Shown piece by piece: positions 36,451 through 47,609 of a DNA stretch of 64,000 nt; the stretch's first letter is position 1; each line of letters begins with the position of its first letter. Where the stretch lies: the NCBI GenBank assembly GCA_020809705.1, contig CP085826.1, positions 930,001 to 994,000 of the forward strand, read 5' to 3'. Origin of the DNA: Calonectria ilicicola (Eukaryota > Ascomycota > Sordariomycetes > Hypocreales > Nectriaceae). The position numbers and the translations under genes are program-made. Under the pieces are notes generated by a model. The model worked only from the letters and a program-made list of their open reading frames with translations. It was not told the DNA's origin and did no database searches.

Positions 36451-37554
36451 ACGGATCATCTTAGGGCGCGGTTCAGTTATATGAAATACAATCAATTTGT
36501 TCACTTTTTGGAGCAAACTGTAGAGAACTGTATTTCCAAGAGGCCGGCACCCTAGATACGCATCATTTAATACTTTCTAGTCCAAAATCCGAGGGTCGTC
36601 ATCTGTTAGGTTCTGTTTTGTATCATTTTAAAAACGACAGCATCGGCACAGTCGGCAGATGTGTTCCGGGGTTTTAAGTAGGTTTACCCTAGTGATTGAT
36701 ATAGAGAAGCCCTCCCCCGCAAAGCCAAAATAAATGACAACGTGAGTTGACGATGTCATGGATGTCCATTTTTGACCAATTAAGACAGTATAAAAGCTTA
36801 GTATTCTCGATCCCATTTTTAGAGATCGTAGCGCCTTGCATCACAAGTGAAATGAATTGTTGACTACATGGGAAAAACTGGCCTGGAATGAACAAGTTTT
36901 GAAAGCAAGGTGCCTGATTTCATACAGCTTGCCAAGAAAAGTATTTCTTGCGAGTCCGAAACCGAGACCGAAACATTGATCCAAGGTCATTTTCAGGGGG
37001 AATAAGAATAAGTCACCTCGGACATAAAACGCGCTTAGATCTGACGTAGATGTTCGCTATACATGATGTACATGCTGTCTCAATGGTCGCGTTCTAGTAT
37101 CCCTATCGCCTGAATGATGCATGACCCCGAGAATATGATTGATGACAGGTTCTTGCAACAATATTTCAACCTGGTTTTTCCATCAATCGCCTTAACTTCT
37201 GTGTTTGGTATGTCCATATACTCTATTGGGACACGCGATGTAACATGGCTCCAGTGTGTTGCACTACGGCTGATCCCATCGGAAACAAGTAAATTGCGCC
37301 AAGACCATCTTGGTGATGGGACAGTCAATTTACAGAGGAGAGTTTGGCGTATAGTGGTTTATTCTTTTGCTTAATTCTAAGTTACATTGGCAATCTTACA
37401 ACCTGCATCGTGGCGCTCACCCTATATCTCACTGTCTCCGACCGAACGGTTTCCCTCATCTATTTCCATAAGAATCCTGTGAGCTTGAAAGTCCGGTACA
37501 ATCACAACATTTTTTGGGAATATCATATCTTCATTACCTATTGAATTTATCGTC
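36451..37554. other. Intergenic, no gene seen
   Basis: Low-GC sequence between the F-box gene and the esterase. Small frames on both strands lack any feature. Confidence 0.45.
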
Positions 37555-38504
37555 ATGTTTTTCCGTGTTGTGGCTACTGCCGGCCTCACTATTTTGAGCC
37601 TAGCCCAGGCCGAAGGGCTTCAAAATGTGACAGACTTTGGTCCTGTTTACAACACTTCAGTGAAGATGCAGATATATGTCCCCAAGTGCCTTCCCCCGAA
37701 CCCAGCAATTGTTCTTGCAGTAAGATCCCCGTCCTTCTTATCCGCTAGACTGATGAAGTCAAACTTGTGATTCTGACATCCGGGCAGCTTCACGGTTGTG
37801 GTGCCAGTGGAGAGTACTACTTTGCGCAAACTGGCTACGATAAGTATGCCGACTCATTGGGGACTATTTTGATATTCCCTTCGTCTCAAAAAGACTGGAA
37901 CTGCTGGGATGTTGCCAGCAATGCTGCGCTCTCGCGCGGGAAACATGCTGACAACGAGGTTCTTGCCAACATGATCAAGTACACCATTCGCAAATACAAT
38001 GCTGACCCATCGCGCGTGTTCGTCACTGGTACCAGTAATGGCTGCATGATGACCAATGTCCTCTGCGCAACCTACCCCGATATTTTTGCTGCTGCGACCT
38101 GTTATTCAGGTGTCCCTGCTGGCTGCTGGAAGGGATCGCCTGGCTCTAGCCCATTTAGCTCAAACCAATTCTGCGCCAATGGTGAAGTACAAAAGACAGG
38201 AGAAGAGTGGGCGGCGCAGGTGCATGAGATGTATCCTGGATACGCAGGCAAGTACCCGCGGTTTAAAACCTGGCATGGTACCAACGATACTTTGGTGGTG
38301 TATCAGAACCTCAAGGAGCAAATTAAGCAGTGGGCAACGGTTTTCGGGGTCGACTACTGTTATAACAAAACAGAAACGCCAGAAGCAAATTATACGACTA
38401 TGGTATATAGCGGCAGGGAATTCGAGGCTGTTTCTGCTGTTGGTGTTGGTCACACAGTGCCTGTTCACGAAAAGTTGGATTTTGAATGGTTTGGGCTTCT
38501 GTAG
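37555..38504 (+). CDS. Secreted CE1-family esterase (acetylxylan/feruloyl esterase type)
   Basis: Secreted alpha/beta-hydrolase, 293 aa, in two exons (37555-37719 and 37788-38504; intron donor GTAAGA, acceptor GGGCAG). The signal peptide ends at SLAQA (about residue 19). Catalytic elements of carbohydrate esterase family 1 / PHB-depolymerase-like enzymes are present. They are the LHGCG oxyanion loop right after the intron, the nucleophile Ser138 in GTSNGCMM, an Asp in HGTNDTLV and a His in VGHTVPVHE. Length and Cys pattern match catalytic domains of acetylxylan esterases without a cellulose-binding module. It should deacetylate xylan or release ferulate during plant-wall breakdown; the two cannot be told apart here. 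Confidence 0.9.
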
Positions 38505-38745
38505 AAATGAGAGGCATCAAGCTTGTATTTGAAATAGTGCCTTGCGCTGGTTAAATTTGATTTCTAAGATCTAAGAATTCACTGGATCTGTATTGAATAC
38601 CCTTTGACTTTTACTTGCGTTTTGCAGAATGACCCAGGTGCTCAGTAACAACTTTCTTCGGGTTGAAGGATATTGAGTAGTTAATAACATGTGCCTGAAT
38701 GGCTATACATCTTTTCTCAAGACAAAACAGCTGTTTTCTTGCCGA

Positions 38746-40356
38746 TTATGACGAATTAGAGTTGTCTGCACACGACCAAGCAGCAGAACCACCCGAAGCC
38801 CTGTAGTCATTTATGATACCAACAACGGAACCGTAAGTGCCCGCAATGGTCAAGAATGATCCTGCGACAATCATCAACAGAGCCCAACCGACCGAAACAT
38901 ACCACACCGCAGTTCTCTTCCCACGCCAATTGTCGTAAAACCACATATAACCCATAGGCTGCATCGACATAAGGGTACCGCCGAAAGCGCCAACAAGAGA
39001 AACAAGGCCGCTGAGAACTGGAATAGCGCTAGCAATAATATAGGCAACGATTGTGCTTCCTCCAGTGCAACCGAACCAAACTGCCCAGTGAGTTGGAGTG
39101 TTTCGGCTGAGATGTTGAGAACCTCGCATAAAGCGCAAGAATAGATACTTTGATGTGAACTAGGTCAAGGCGTTAGGAGGGACTTTTTTCTTCGAGCGGG
39201 ATATCTTACGTGTATAAAGAGTGTTGTGCTAACAACCAATCCTGGTAGGGCTAATCCATAGCACACCTTTTTCATTGTTTTGCCTGCAGACCCAAGAGCC
39301 GGAGTCGAGACGTAAGATCCACAAAAGTAGTATACAACGACACCAATTGTGATGTAGGTAGCGGTCATTATAGACTGACAAATTAGAACAGCTCGAACAT
39401 AGTAACGAGGCTCGCGCATCTCGGAAACTATGTTAAAGAAAGCTGGAGTTCCAGCATAGGAAAAGACGACGGTCGAAACCGCTGCGAAGGCTTCTGCAAG
39501 GGATGGCTTCGCAAAAAGGACATAATCTGATTTCCAAGGACCGCCGCTATCAGGTGCATCAGCAGGGCGGTCTTGAACACCGACGGAGATGGTTAAAGTC
39601 AGGACTATATTTAAGCATTAGTTCGGCACTGACAGCAATAACTGATGATAAGATACTTACTTGCGGTCAAAATGCTGACAATTCCGACTAGGGCAAGCCA
39701 AGATATACGCCCAAGAGTCTGAATACTCCCGAGACTAAACCCAACGATGGCGGCAACAGCGACAAAGATGGCAGTGCAGGCTCCGTGAGATGATAGTGCA
39801 TTTAAACATGTGGCTAAGCCGATAAACGATGCGCTTGCGGTACAGGCCCAATCTTCTTTTTCTCAGCAACTCCTTCGGATGGAATTTGGATTTCTACTTA
39901 CAGATGGCGAATATGAATCCGAAGGCTTCATACCCAAACTTGCCAAACATCATCCGACCAACATCTTCAATGCCATATACACCGGGATGGTTTAGCTTGA
40001 AAACACCGACAATGTAATTTGACCAAGTGATCATTGCACCAATAACTGCTACAACAAGCGCTCCTGGTATCAGGCCAAGTGTTGCAAATATTTGCGGGAG
40101 TGTTAGGACACCTAAGCCAATTTGGGTTTTTAGCATCAGCACCACCGTGCGTTTCCACCCCAACTAAGCCTGTTAGTTACTAAATTTTGACAGTTGCGAA
40201 GTTGTAGCTTACAGCACGGTAGTTGGGGCCTTCTTCTGTGATATCTCCGAAGACCTCATCATGAATTGCTACATGCTGGCTATTTCCATGGCATATGGAA
40301 GCGCTCGGCTGAATTGGAATCCCTTCATCAATCTTCTCATCACAGTCTTGAGACAT
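38746..40356 (-). CDS. AAAP-family amino acid transporter
   Basis: Amino acid/auxin permease family transporter of 468 aa in five exons (40213-40356, 39902-40163, 39661-39852, 39210-39604, 38746-39159); all introns are 49-56 nt. The N-terminal cytosolic tail is followed by the fungal signature LGWKRTVVLMLKTQIGLGVLTLP in TM1, split by the first intron. About eleven helices follow, among them a GACTAIFVAVAAI helix, VFSYAGTPAFFNI in TM6 and FGGTLMSMQPMG near the end. It resembles the fungal N system/mtr-like proteins of neutral amino acid uptake. It is divergent from the aldolase gene and stands at the edge of the proposed hydroxyproline group, where an imino-acid transporter would fit. Substrate is inference. 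Confidence 0.9.
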
Positions 40357-41294
40357 CTTCAGGGGCTGTGGACTAGAGAAATTGAGACAAGTGATATAAA
40401 TGTTGTTGAAGGCAATCAATGTAGACAGAACAAATAGGGGAGGTGAAAATGGCGAATAGGCCAGTGGGATTAGTTATACTGGCAAGAGAACTTAGTACCA
40501 CCCAGTCGGAAACATCGTCGGTAGACCATCCCGATGTAACGCTGGATAAGGTGAGATACCTATCTCTTTCTAATAATCTCAACCAAGGATGGAGATTGGA
40601 CACGTGGTTCTCAGGCTGATAGCCTGATCTATTCTCTACTTGTAGCATGAGGGGTGTGGTTAACATTGCCCGATGCGCTGCCGTTGTTCTGTCGCCCCGT
40701 TGTGGTAACGCCACTGGGCCGAGTCATCAACACACACCCCGTATCTAGATGATAGACCATCATTTGGAACCCAATTCGACGTATGGTGGTCCCATATTCC
40801 CCAGAGGCCAGTGGCTTGTCAGTGCGCTCCCCGCTAATTTGATCCGACGCTTGTTAGGAACCGGACGGGGTTTAGCATCTACCCCACTACATTTGCCTTC
40901 CAATCCCTGTTTATCTTTACAAGATTACAGAAAAGATCAGTCGGGTTTGCCTTCCGATTGCGCCTTTCGGATAATAGCGAGTCAAGCGCGCTACCAGCAA
41001 GATATCGTGCGGAGGCTTCACATAAACGAGGGCGATAAACTTACCCCACGGGGTCCTGCCTTGGGACCAAAATAAATCCTTCCAATTAGCGACTGTCGGT
41101 CATGATGACCGATTACGACGTCTTAGATGAGGAATTATACAATATTAGATATGCTATAAGAAGATCACACACGCCACCACCCTGTTGATAACATTAGGGG
41201 CTCAGAGCACAACCCTTCTCGCTTATCCCAAAACGACTGATCTAGCCAACACTCAAGCTGGTATCGTTTAGCAAAATTCTCTCGGTAAATTATC
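40357..41294. promoter_or_regulatory. Divergent promoter region (AAAP transporter / aldolase-family gene)
   Basis: 938 bp between head-to-head starts. Several near-palindromic C/G-rich segments are present, but I cannot assign an operator. No gene was seen. Confidence 0.4.
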
Positions 41295-42450
41295 ATGTCT
41301 CAAACCTCAACTCTCCCTCCTAACGTACAGCCGGCCGCGGTCTCGTCTCTCTGCACAGACCCCCCGGCTCACACATTGTCTCAAAGTGATGATAGTGTTC
41401 TTCGGGGGATTGCCCGAGGAGATCGTCAAGGTTTACTGAAACTCAAAGGGATTCCCCCCTTCAATGACCCTCATGCCAAGCGACAATGGATTCGTGAGCA
41501 CATGGCGGCTGCCTTCCGCTTCTTGGGCAAGAATGGGTACACTGAAGGATCATCAGGTCATATCTCTGTCCGAGGTAAGATTTCTTGAAAATATCATTCA
41601 TGATGACATCAGTGATGATAAATAAGAACTGTAGATCCGATACTGCCAAACCATTTCTGGATGAATCCATTCGCAGTCCACTTCAACCAACTTAAAGCAT
41701 CAGATATGGTGCTAGTGGATGCTGAAGGCTATGTAGTTGAGGGAGGCAACCAAGCGATGGTGAACGAGGCGGGGTTTATGATCCACTCTGAAGTTCATCA
41801 CGCTCGCCCAGACGTCATCGCCGTTGTTCACGCACACAGCGTATACGGAAAGGCGTGGGCTGCATTTGGAAAGCCAGTCGAAATGCTCACACAAGGTAAG
41901 AATGGCACTAATCTCATTGCCTCGGCCGCCATTTTCAGCTGTTCACAAACTTTCTCTCTATAGATGCCTGCAACTTTTACGGCAAGGTTGGTGTATATGA
42001 CAGCCATGGAGGAATAGCCCTTGCACGAGATGAGGGCCGTGCGATTGCAAATGCACTTGGCCCAGTAAACACATCGTGTATCTTGCAAAACCATGGGTAT
42101 GGATCATGTAAATCTCTTCATATGTGCGGAATTCGATACTGACAATGAAATAGACTTATTACTTGTGGTACAACTGTCGATGAAGCCGCTTTTCTCTTCT
42201 ACAGCTTGGACCAAGTATGCCGTGGTCAGCTCTTGGCAGAAGCCGCCGCTGCCAACGGGATCGAAAAGAAAGTTATACCCGACGACGTGGCTCAGTACAC
42301 AGCAAGTTCGATGCAATCGCCAGTAAGCATGTAAATAGCCTTTATTGTATAACACAGACTTACCAGATTGCACAGCACAACTTCTATAATGAATTCCAGT
42401 CAGAATTCAAGTTAATTGTCGGAGAGTCCAAAGGCGAGGTTCTTCAATAA
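41295..42450 (+). CDS. Class II aldolase/adducin-domain protein
   Basis: A 305-aa protein in five exons (41295-41574, 41635-41895, 41964-42096, 42154-42322, 42376-42450), with exons summing to 306 codons. The class II aldolase/adducin fold is clear: GKNGYTEGSSGHISVRDP at the N-terminal part, the catalytic Glu in HSEVHHARPD (about residue 146), zinc ligands in VVHAHSVYG (His159 and His161), and a third His in LQNHGLITCG. Fungal relatives are usually annotated as class II aldolase/adducin domain proteins of unknown substrate. It might cleave or isomerise a hydroxy acid or aldehyde. It ends 218 bp from the convergent reductase gene. Its link to proline-type chemistry is by position only. Confidence 0.88.
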
Positions 42451-42668
42451 GGAATTTACATAAAACATTGCGCATATTGTAGATAGAAAATTTTTTTTCG
42501 TTTATTGTGAGCCTTGTTTATTCTTGTACGGAAACAGGCTTGTGGTCGGAGAAAAGATGCGATGTGGTCTTTTCCCGAAAGAAGTAAATGTTGTTGAAGT
42601 CAAATTGCTTCAATGATATATTTATATTTTCCCTTTCAAATCCGCGTATCTGAATAGAATGCTCATAT

Positions 42669-43832
42669 TTAAAATTCGGAAACCAAAGTCCCCATGTTCC
42701 TTTCCTTCGCTGCTGTGAGGATGCCGGTTCCAGCGACAAGGTCAGTTATTCCGACACCGACACTCTTATATACAACAAAGCCTTCTCGAAGCCATACTTC
42801 CAGTCTCTCTTTCGTGCTTCTGTCGATAGTTGAAGTGTCTCGTCGCCATTCTAGTATTTGACCGATGTCTACCACATCTTCACTTCGAAGCTCACTTTGT
42901 ATTATCTCACCAGAGTGGATTAATACATGCTCACAATCATCGACCAATACAATGCCTGAAGAGCTGCCGTTGGGATTGAATCCACCAGTTTGCACCGCAT
43001 GCCGAAGGATATCCGGATCTAACTCAATCATATCAGGCTGCCATGAGCCGACCGCAGAGATGAATGGATATTGCTTTTGTCTCTCGTGACTCGTCAAGAA
43101 ACGAAGCGGGAACAGCGGCTCTTGGGAAGGAACGGCACAAAATATGGCATCCGCATTTGAAAGAAGAGCCTCCAAGCGATGATCATAGTCGTTCTGTGAG
43201 GAGTTGAGGAAGTGAAAATTGCAGGAGGATTTCCACTGTGCTTGATTTTCCTCCATTATGCTTTTTATCAACGCCTGGGCCCGAGCTTCTGAGCGGTTCA
43301 CAATAGTGAGAGATTTAATTTCTGTCCCTCGAAGCGCCAGTGCAAGCCGAACGTGCCATAGTGCCTGCTTTCCAGCGCCAAACACCACCATATTTTCGGT
43401 GTGTCGTCTCCACATGTATGGAATCATGGCGCACAGTGAAGTGCGATATCCAGTGACTTCTTCAGCGTTTATCAAGCCAATGGGATGGCCCTGATCATCG
43501 CAGAGGGCTAATATTCCATGTAATGGAAGTTGATGACCCTTGCCACTGACATTGGTCCCCGTTTCAGATGGTTGGGACGAAGCATTCTGAGCAGGGCGTA
43601 CGATTATTTTCGTTCCCACGGCTTTGGGTGACGTAAAGGGCCGGAAAAGTACCTTTTGCCCATTCGGCCTAACGATGGCTCCTGGGTTTGGTTGGTACTG
43701 TCGCTCGCTCCCGACGGAAAACCCAATCAATGATTCTTCTATCGCATCCTTCATCGATGTAATTTCATCCTTTGAGAGACTGAGAAGAATTTTCTTGACA
43801 TCAGAGTCACCGAGTATGACGAGGTTCTTCAT
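42669..43832 (-). CDS. Ornithine cyclodeaminase/mu-crystallin-family reductase
   Basis: An uninterrupted 387-aa protein of the OCD/mu-crystallin family. The N-terminal substrate domain contains VLFRPFTSPKAVGTKIIV and LHGILALCDDQGHPIGLINAEEVTGYRT, the family's substrate loop. The NAD(P) domain starts VVFGAGKQALWHVRLALALRG, and the later blocks ADAIFCAVPS and AVGSWQPDMIELD fit the family. Members reduce cyclic imines such as pyrroline-2-carboxylate to L-proline, or carry out cyclodeamination of ornithine, or make ketimines. Next to aconitase X, the pyrroline-2-carboxylate reductase role is the most economical. The C-terminal 90 residues (from IIQSELRSEDVV) are conserved in kind. Cytosolic; no signal seen. 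Confidence 0.9.
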   Translation of the reverse strand: MKNLVILGDSDVKKILLSLSKDEITSMKDAIEESLIGFSVGSERQYQPNPGAIVRPNGQKVLFRPFTSPKAVGTKIIVRPAQNASSQPSETGTNVSGKGHQLPLHGILALCDDQGHPIGLINAEEVTGYRTSLCAMIPYMWRRHTENMVVFGAGKQALWHVRLALALRGTEIKSLTIVNRSEARAQALIKSIMEENQAQWKSSCNFHFLNSSQNDYDHRLEALLSNADAIFCAVPSQEPLFPLRFLTSHERQKQYPFISAVGSWQPDMIELDPDILRHAVQTGGFNPNGSSSGIVLVDDCEHVLIHSGEIIQSELRSEDVVDIGQILEWRRDTSTIDRSTKERLEVWLREGFVVYKSVGVGITDLVAGTGILTAAKERNMGTLVSEF

Positions 43833-44556
43833 ATTGAGGAACTGAAAAGCTGACTTTAATCGAAGTGGGTGGGTTTTTTGTGAGATTCTTAGCCGCTAAT
43901 TACTCGGAAATTATCCAGTCTTCATGAAGACACCTTTCTTTAATAGATTCGTAGAAAAAGGATGGAATCGGTGGCGTTTATGGTAAGGTCATATCACGAG
44001 TCTTTACAAATGAAAATCCGAATAACGTGACTTTTATAGTTCATTTAACGACATTGTCACAGTGTGCCAGCATTTCAGCTAAATATGACTAGATTGGATT
44101 CAATGTACACAGATCCGCAGCCGCCAACTCGGCTTGGTGTTCCGATGCGGCAAAAATAAAAACGTACCATACATACAACTGCGGAGTATCTCAGTCCGGA
44201 TAGCGATGCGGGACATTGCTGACGTGGCTCAAAATTAAGGGAGCTAGCATGACTCATTAGTACAGACTTACGTATTAGATTCACAGCGTCAATTGAGTGC
44301 CGAGATAAGGGCCAAGGCGAGACAGAAGAGGAAGACACATCAATCCGTCGTTCACACTGGCTCAAATCGACAAAAGTTCGCTTTTTTTCTATCGCTTAAT
44401 TTGATTTTAATGCTATCAAAAATACTAGCTACGGGTTAATACTGTTTATCAAAAATACGAGGTCAATACAAAGACGATTAAACCCAGAACCCGCTCATCT
44501 CAACCATCAAATGTATTCTATATTTCTAACCATCTGTAATCAAAACCTAGCAAAGA
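43833..44556. other. Intergenic, no gene seen
   Basis: The reductase promoter and the 3' flank of aconitase X. The frame 44075-44365 (minus) has no recognisable feature. Confidence 0.45.
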
Positions 44557-46368
44557 TTACACTCCTTCAGAAATAGCACGAAGAAGCCAAGTTGGCTTTT
44601 TTGTGTCATAAATACCATTGCAAGCTGCTTCAACACATCCAGCAAGGCTCCCAAAATAAAAAGCTCTTCCTGTAAGGCCTGGGCCATAATGAGCATACTT
44701 TCCAGAGTTGGTCATGATGACCTTTGCGGTGCGTGAAATCACCGGTTCTGCAATCATACACCAGCATGTATCGACCATAATCTGCACCCCAAATTCTTCT
44801 AGCTTTTCTATAAGTCCTGCTTGGCTAGCCAAGCCATAGGTTGAACGGCCGCATGTGACTATGAAGGATACACCCGCGGCCTTGTTTCTACCATCGCAAA
44901 GGCTTGAAAGAGTTCTAATCTCTCCCAGAGAGAAATGAGGATTGCCAAGTGATACCAGGTCAACCGCTTGACACTTGGCTGCACTGTTTAATTCATCCCA
45001 GCATACAGCTAGTTCTGCCAATTTCATCTCAACGTAAGAACAGTCAGCTGTCACAACAGCGTCGAGAGTAGTGGCTTCTGGTGTAACACCAACGATATGA
45101 AACATTGGGGCACTGGAAACTGTTGCAAACGCAGCGCCAAATGCCTTCAGATCGTCTTTAGTGAACTCATACTTTTCAAGCCCCACCACGACCGGAATTT
45201 GACTAGTCGACATGGATCCTATTTGGTATCCGAGTAAGGGTGAAAACGAGTCATCCAAGTCTAGAGTTAACTCTAGACCTAAGACCTGGATACATAGTGT
45301 AGCAAGCCTATTGGTCTCGATATGAGGTCCTGCATTCGGCGCTCTACCTGTTAATGCAATAGAAACGTCCAGGAAATCGGGATATTTCATGGTCCGGGCT
45401 CCTAAAACGCTATTTGCATACACAACAGCATTGGATTCCGCCCAGGCTATCTGATCCCCTAATTTCGGTGCAGACTCCAACTGATACGGTGCACAGGTGA
45501 AAGTTGGCTTGGCACCCATATCGGTGTATGCATTCGCGAGTCGACTAGCGGCTTCTCCGAATTCAGTATCAACCCCTTGGGCTCTCCATCTCTTTTGGTC
45601 AACAGAAATGGAGTTGAGAGTGGTAGGAACGCGGACTTTGCCACCCAGGTCTCGCAGTCTTTCTGCGAGAGCAAGAGTTGCCGGACCAGTGTAACCGCAA
45701 CCGTCAATGTGTACCTGTTTAACATCTCTCAATTCCGTGGCGCCCAAGACAGTTGCCATACGCATGACGATGCGCATTGCGATACGAGTTGACTCGCCAT
45801 GATCTCCGTTCAATATCTCCTTGTCCAGCTCAGAAAGATTAAATCCGCTCATAGATGATGCCAGCTCCAGACCTGGGTCATGACAGTCATGATGCTTTTC
45901 CGACCCAGCAACTTTTTGCGGCGAGGGTAAAGAGGTACAAGAGACAACATCGCCATCAATATATAGCTGATGGCCCTTTCGAGTAAGAAGTTCACAGAAA
46001 TCCTTTTGCTCTAGCACCAAGACTGGGATGGATTTCTGAAACACCTCCTCTGCGATCATAACGCCCAAAGTAAGGATATCTTCACGTCTTTGAAATATGA
46101 TGCCCAAGGGAGCTTTTCCATTGAGCAAAAGTTCTAGCATCACCGCGCTGCCGGTGCATGAGCCTCGGCCACCCGGTATAGCGAGAATAGAATTCTGTAA
46201 ATGCTGTCCGCTCAACGGATGATGCCGGTCGATAATCTCGCTTGTATGCGCATCAACACCTCCCCAGAAACTCAGCTCCAAGTCGCTCGCAAGGAGCTTA
46301 CCCGAAACACTGCCCCGCACATAAGCCGTCCCCTTGAAAGTAGTTTTGTCGAGAGAACCCATTCTCAT
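44557..46368 (-). CDS. Aconitase X (swivel plus catalytic domain), cis-3-hydroxyproline dehydratase type
   Basis: A single-exon 603-aa protein combining the AcnX swivel domain (about residues 1-150) and the larger AcnX/DUF521 catalytic domain. The swivel loop GGRGSCTGSAVMLELLLNG holds the Ser used for proton abstraction in this family. The catalytic part shows LNGDHGESTRIAMRI, HIDGCGYTG, AWAESNAVVYANSVLGART, VTCGRSTYG and MVDTCWCMIAEP, with Cys residues placed to bind an iron-sulfur cluster. Members of this fused arrangement act as cis-3-hydroxy-L-proline dehydratase in bacteria; others are mevalonate-5-phosphate dehydratases in archaea. The start is one of two close Met codons (46368 or 46362). 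The pyrroline-2-carboxylate reductase-type gene lies next to it. Substrate is inference from neighbours. Confidence 0.9.
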   Translation of the reverse strand: MRMGSLDKTTFKGTAYVRGSVSGKLLASDLELSFWGGVDAHTSEIIDRHHPLSGQHLQNSILAIPGGRGSCTGSAVMLELLLNGKAPLGIIFQRREDILTLGVMIAEEVFQKSIPVLVLEQKDFCELLTRKGHQLYIDGDVVSCTSLPSPQKVAGSEKHHDCHDPGLELASSMSGFNLSELDKEILNGDHGESTRIAMRIVMRMATVLGATELRDVKQVHIDGCGYTGPATLALAERLRDLGGKVRVPTTLNSISVDQKRWRAQGVDTEFGEAASRLANAYTDMGAKPTFTCAPYQLESAPKLGDQIAWAESNAVVYANSVLGARTMKYPDFLDVSIALTGRAPNAGPHIETNRLATLCIQVLGLELTLDLDDSFSPLLGYQIGSMSTSQIPVVVGLEKYEFTKDDLKAFGAAFATVSSAPMFHIVGVTPEATTLDAVVTADCSYVEMKLAELAVCWDELNSAAKCQAVDLVSLGNPHFSLGEIRTLSSLCDGRNKAAGVSFIVTCGRSTYGLASQAGLIEKLEEFGVQIMVDTCWCMIAEPVISRTAKVIMTNSGKYAHYGPGLTGRAFYFGSLAGCVEAACNGIYDTKKPTWLLRAISEGV

Positions 46369-47609
46369 AAGTTCTTGGGAGTATGTCAATCTAATTAAGA
46401 AAAAGCCCTGATCAGATCATTGGTTTTCAAATGTCGTATTGTCAAGTTATCACTTACATTAATGTTAAACCAGCTTTCAGTCACCTTTCAGTGCACCAAA
46501 CAGGATCGTTTGGTCCAATTATATGTGCGATGATTTTGACATTCGTCAGGACCAGGGATACCCCAAGTTTCACGACCGTGGGACACGCACACTTGATCCG
46601 ACTAACAGGGTCGGTGCTGATCGAATGCTACAAACCTCTCATTGCGCCTTCCAATTACATGACGAAGCGGCAAAGGCTTCCGATACATGGATGAAGTCGT
46701 CTTGCGCTGAATCATGTGGTTCCCAGCTAGCGGCTCCACAATTCCATACCCCTTGGTGTTACTCTAAACCCCAAGATAGCCGCTTATCAAGATTACCCCA
46801 GAGGACCTTTTGGCCAGAAGGGGTAAGTAGGGTTAAAACACTGGGGTGTAGATACAGTAATGTACAGCGGTGATATTTAGCTTCCTAGGCGTGTACGCAT
46901 TATCTCCGCTCTTCAGTCTACTATGTACATCGTACGTAATTCAGCCTGTTGGAAATCGGATTTTACTGCCGAGGGGATATTTGGCAGCATCGGATTGGTA
47001 TCCCGACTTTGTTTTACTAAATCTGGTTTTAGGAACACCCCATGAATCTCAGTTCTGATGAGAACAGGACAATACCACTTGACTCAGTAGTTTTGCTTGT
47101 GATTTAAAAGTTCACAGAGCAAAACCAATCTAGTATTAAACTTATCAGTAGGAAAAAAGCAAGTAGAAAGGCAATACTGTTCTCAGATTCAGGGCAACTT
47201 AAATCATCTGCTTATAAAAGGTACAGGGCTAATTACCAAGTGATTGCATGATGCCGTAACTGAATCTTCGTAGCAGAGATACGGGGAACACTTAGCACTA
47301 GATTTTTTTTTTCTCTATTCATTCCTATTTAAAATGCCCTCGTAGTTGTTTCTTTCTAGGAAGCAGAGCAAATTCAGTTACAATCTCAAACTCAATCCTC
47401 CCACGACTCTTCCGTCAAGTCGCGCTGTAAACAAAAAGACACACTCTGCAATTTCACAAGCTGTGACTTATTTTTTACCAACGACAAAGCCTTCGTAAAA
47501 CACAGTGGTTATCAAAAGCCTCATAGAGGTGTTCAAGCCTAGCTCTTAAAAGCATGACGGAGACAAAGATAATTCCTCTTGCAACTGGCACCAAAAAGAA
47601 TCTATTTAT
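46369..47609. other. Intergenic, no gene seen
   Basis: Upstream of aconitase X and downstream of the MLE-type enzyme. A T run lies at 47304-47313. Short frames have no features. Confidence 0.45.
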
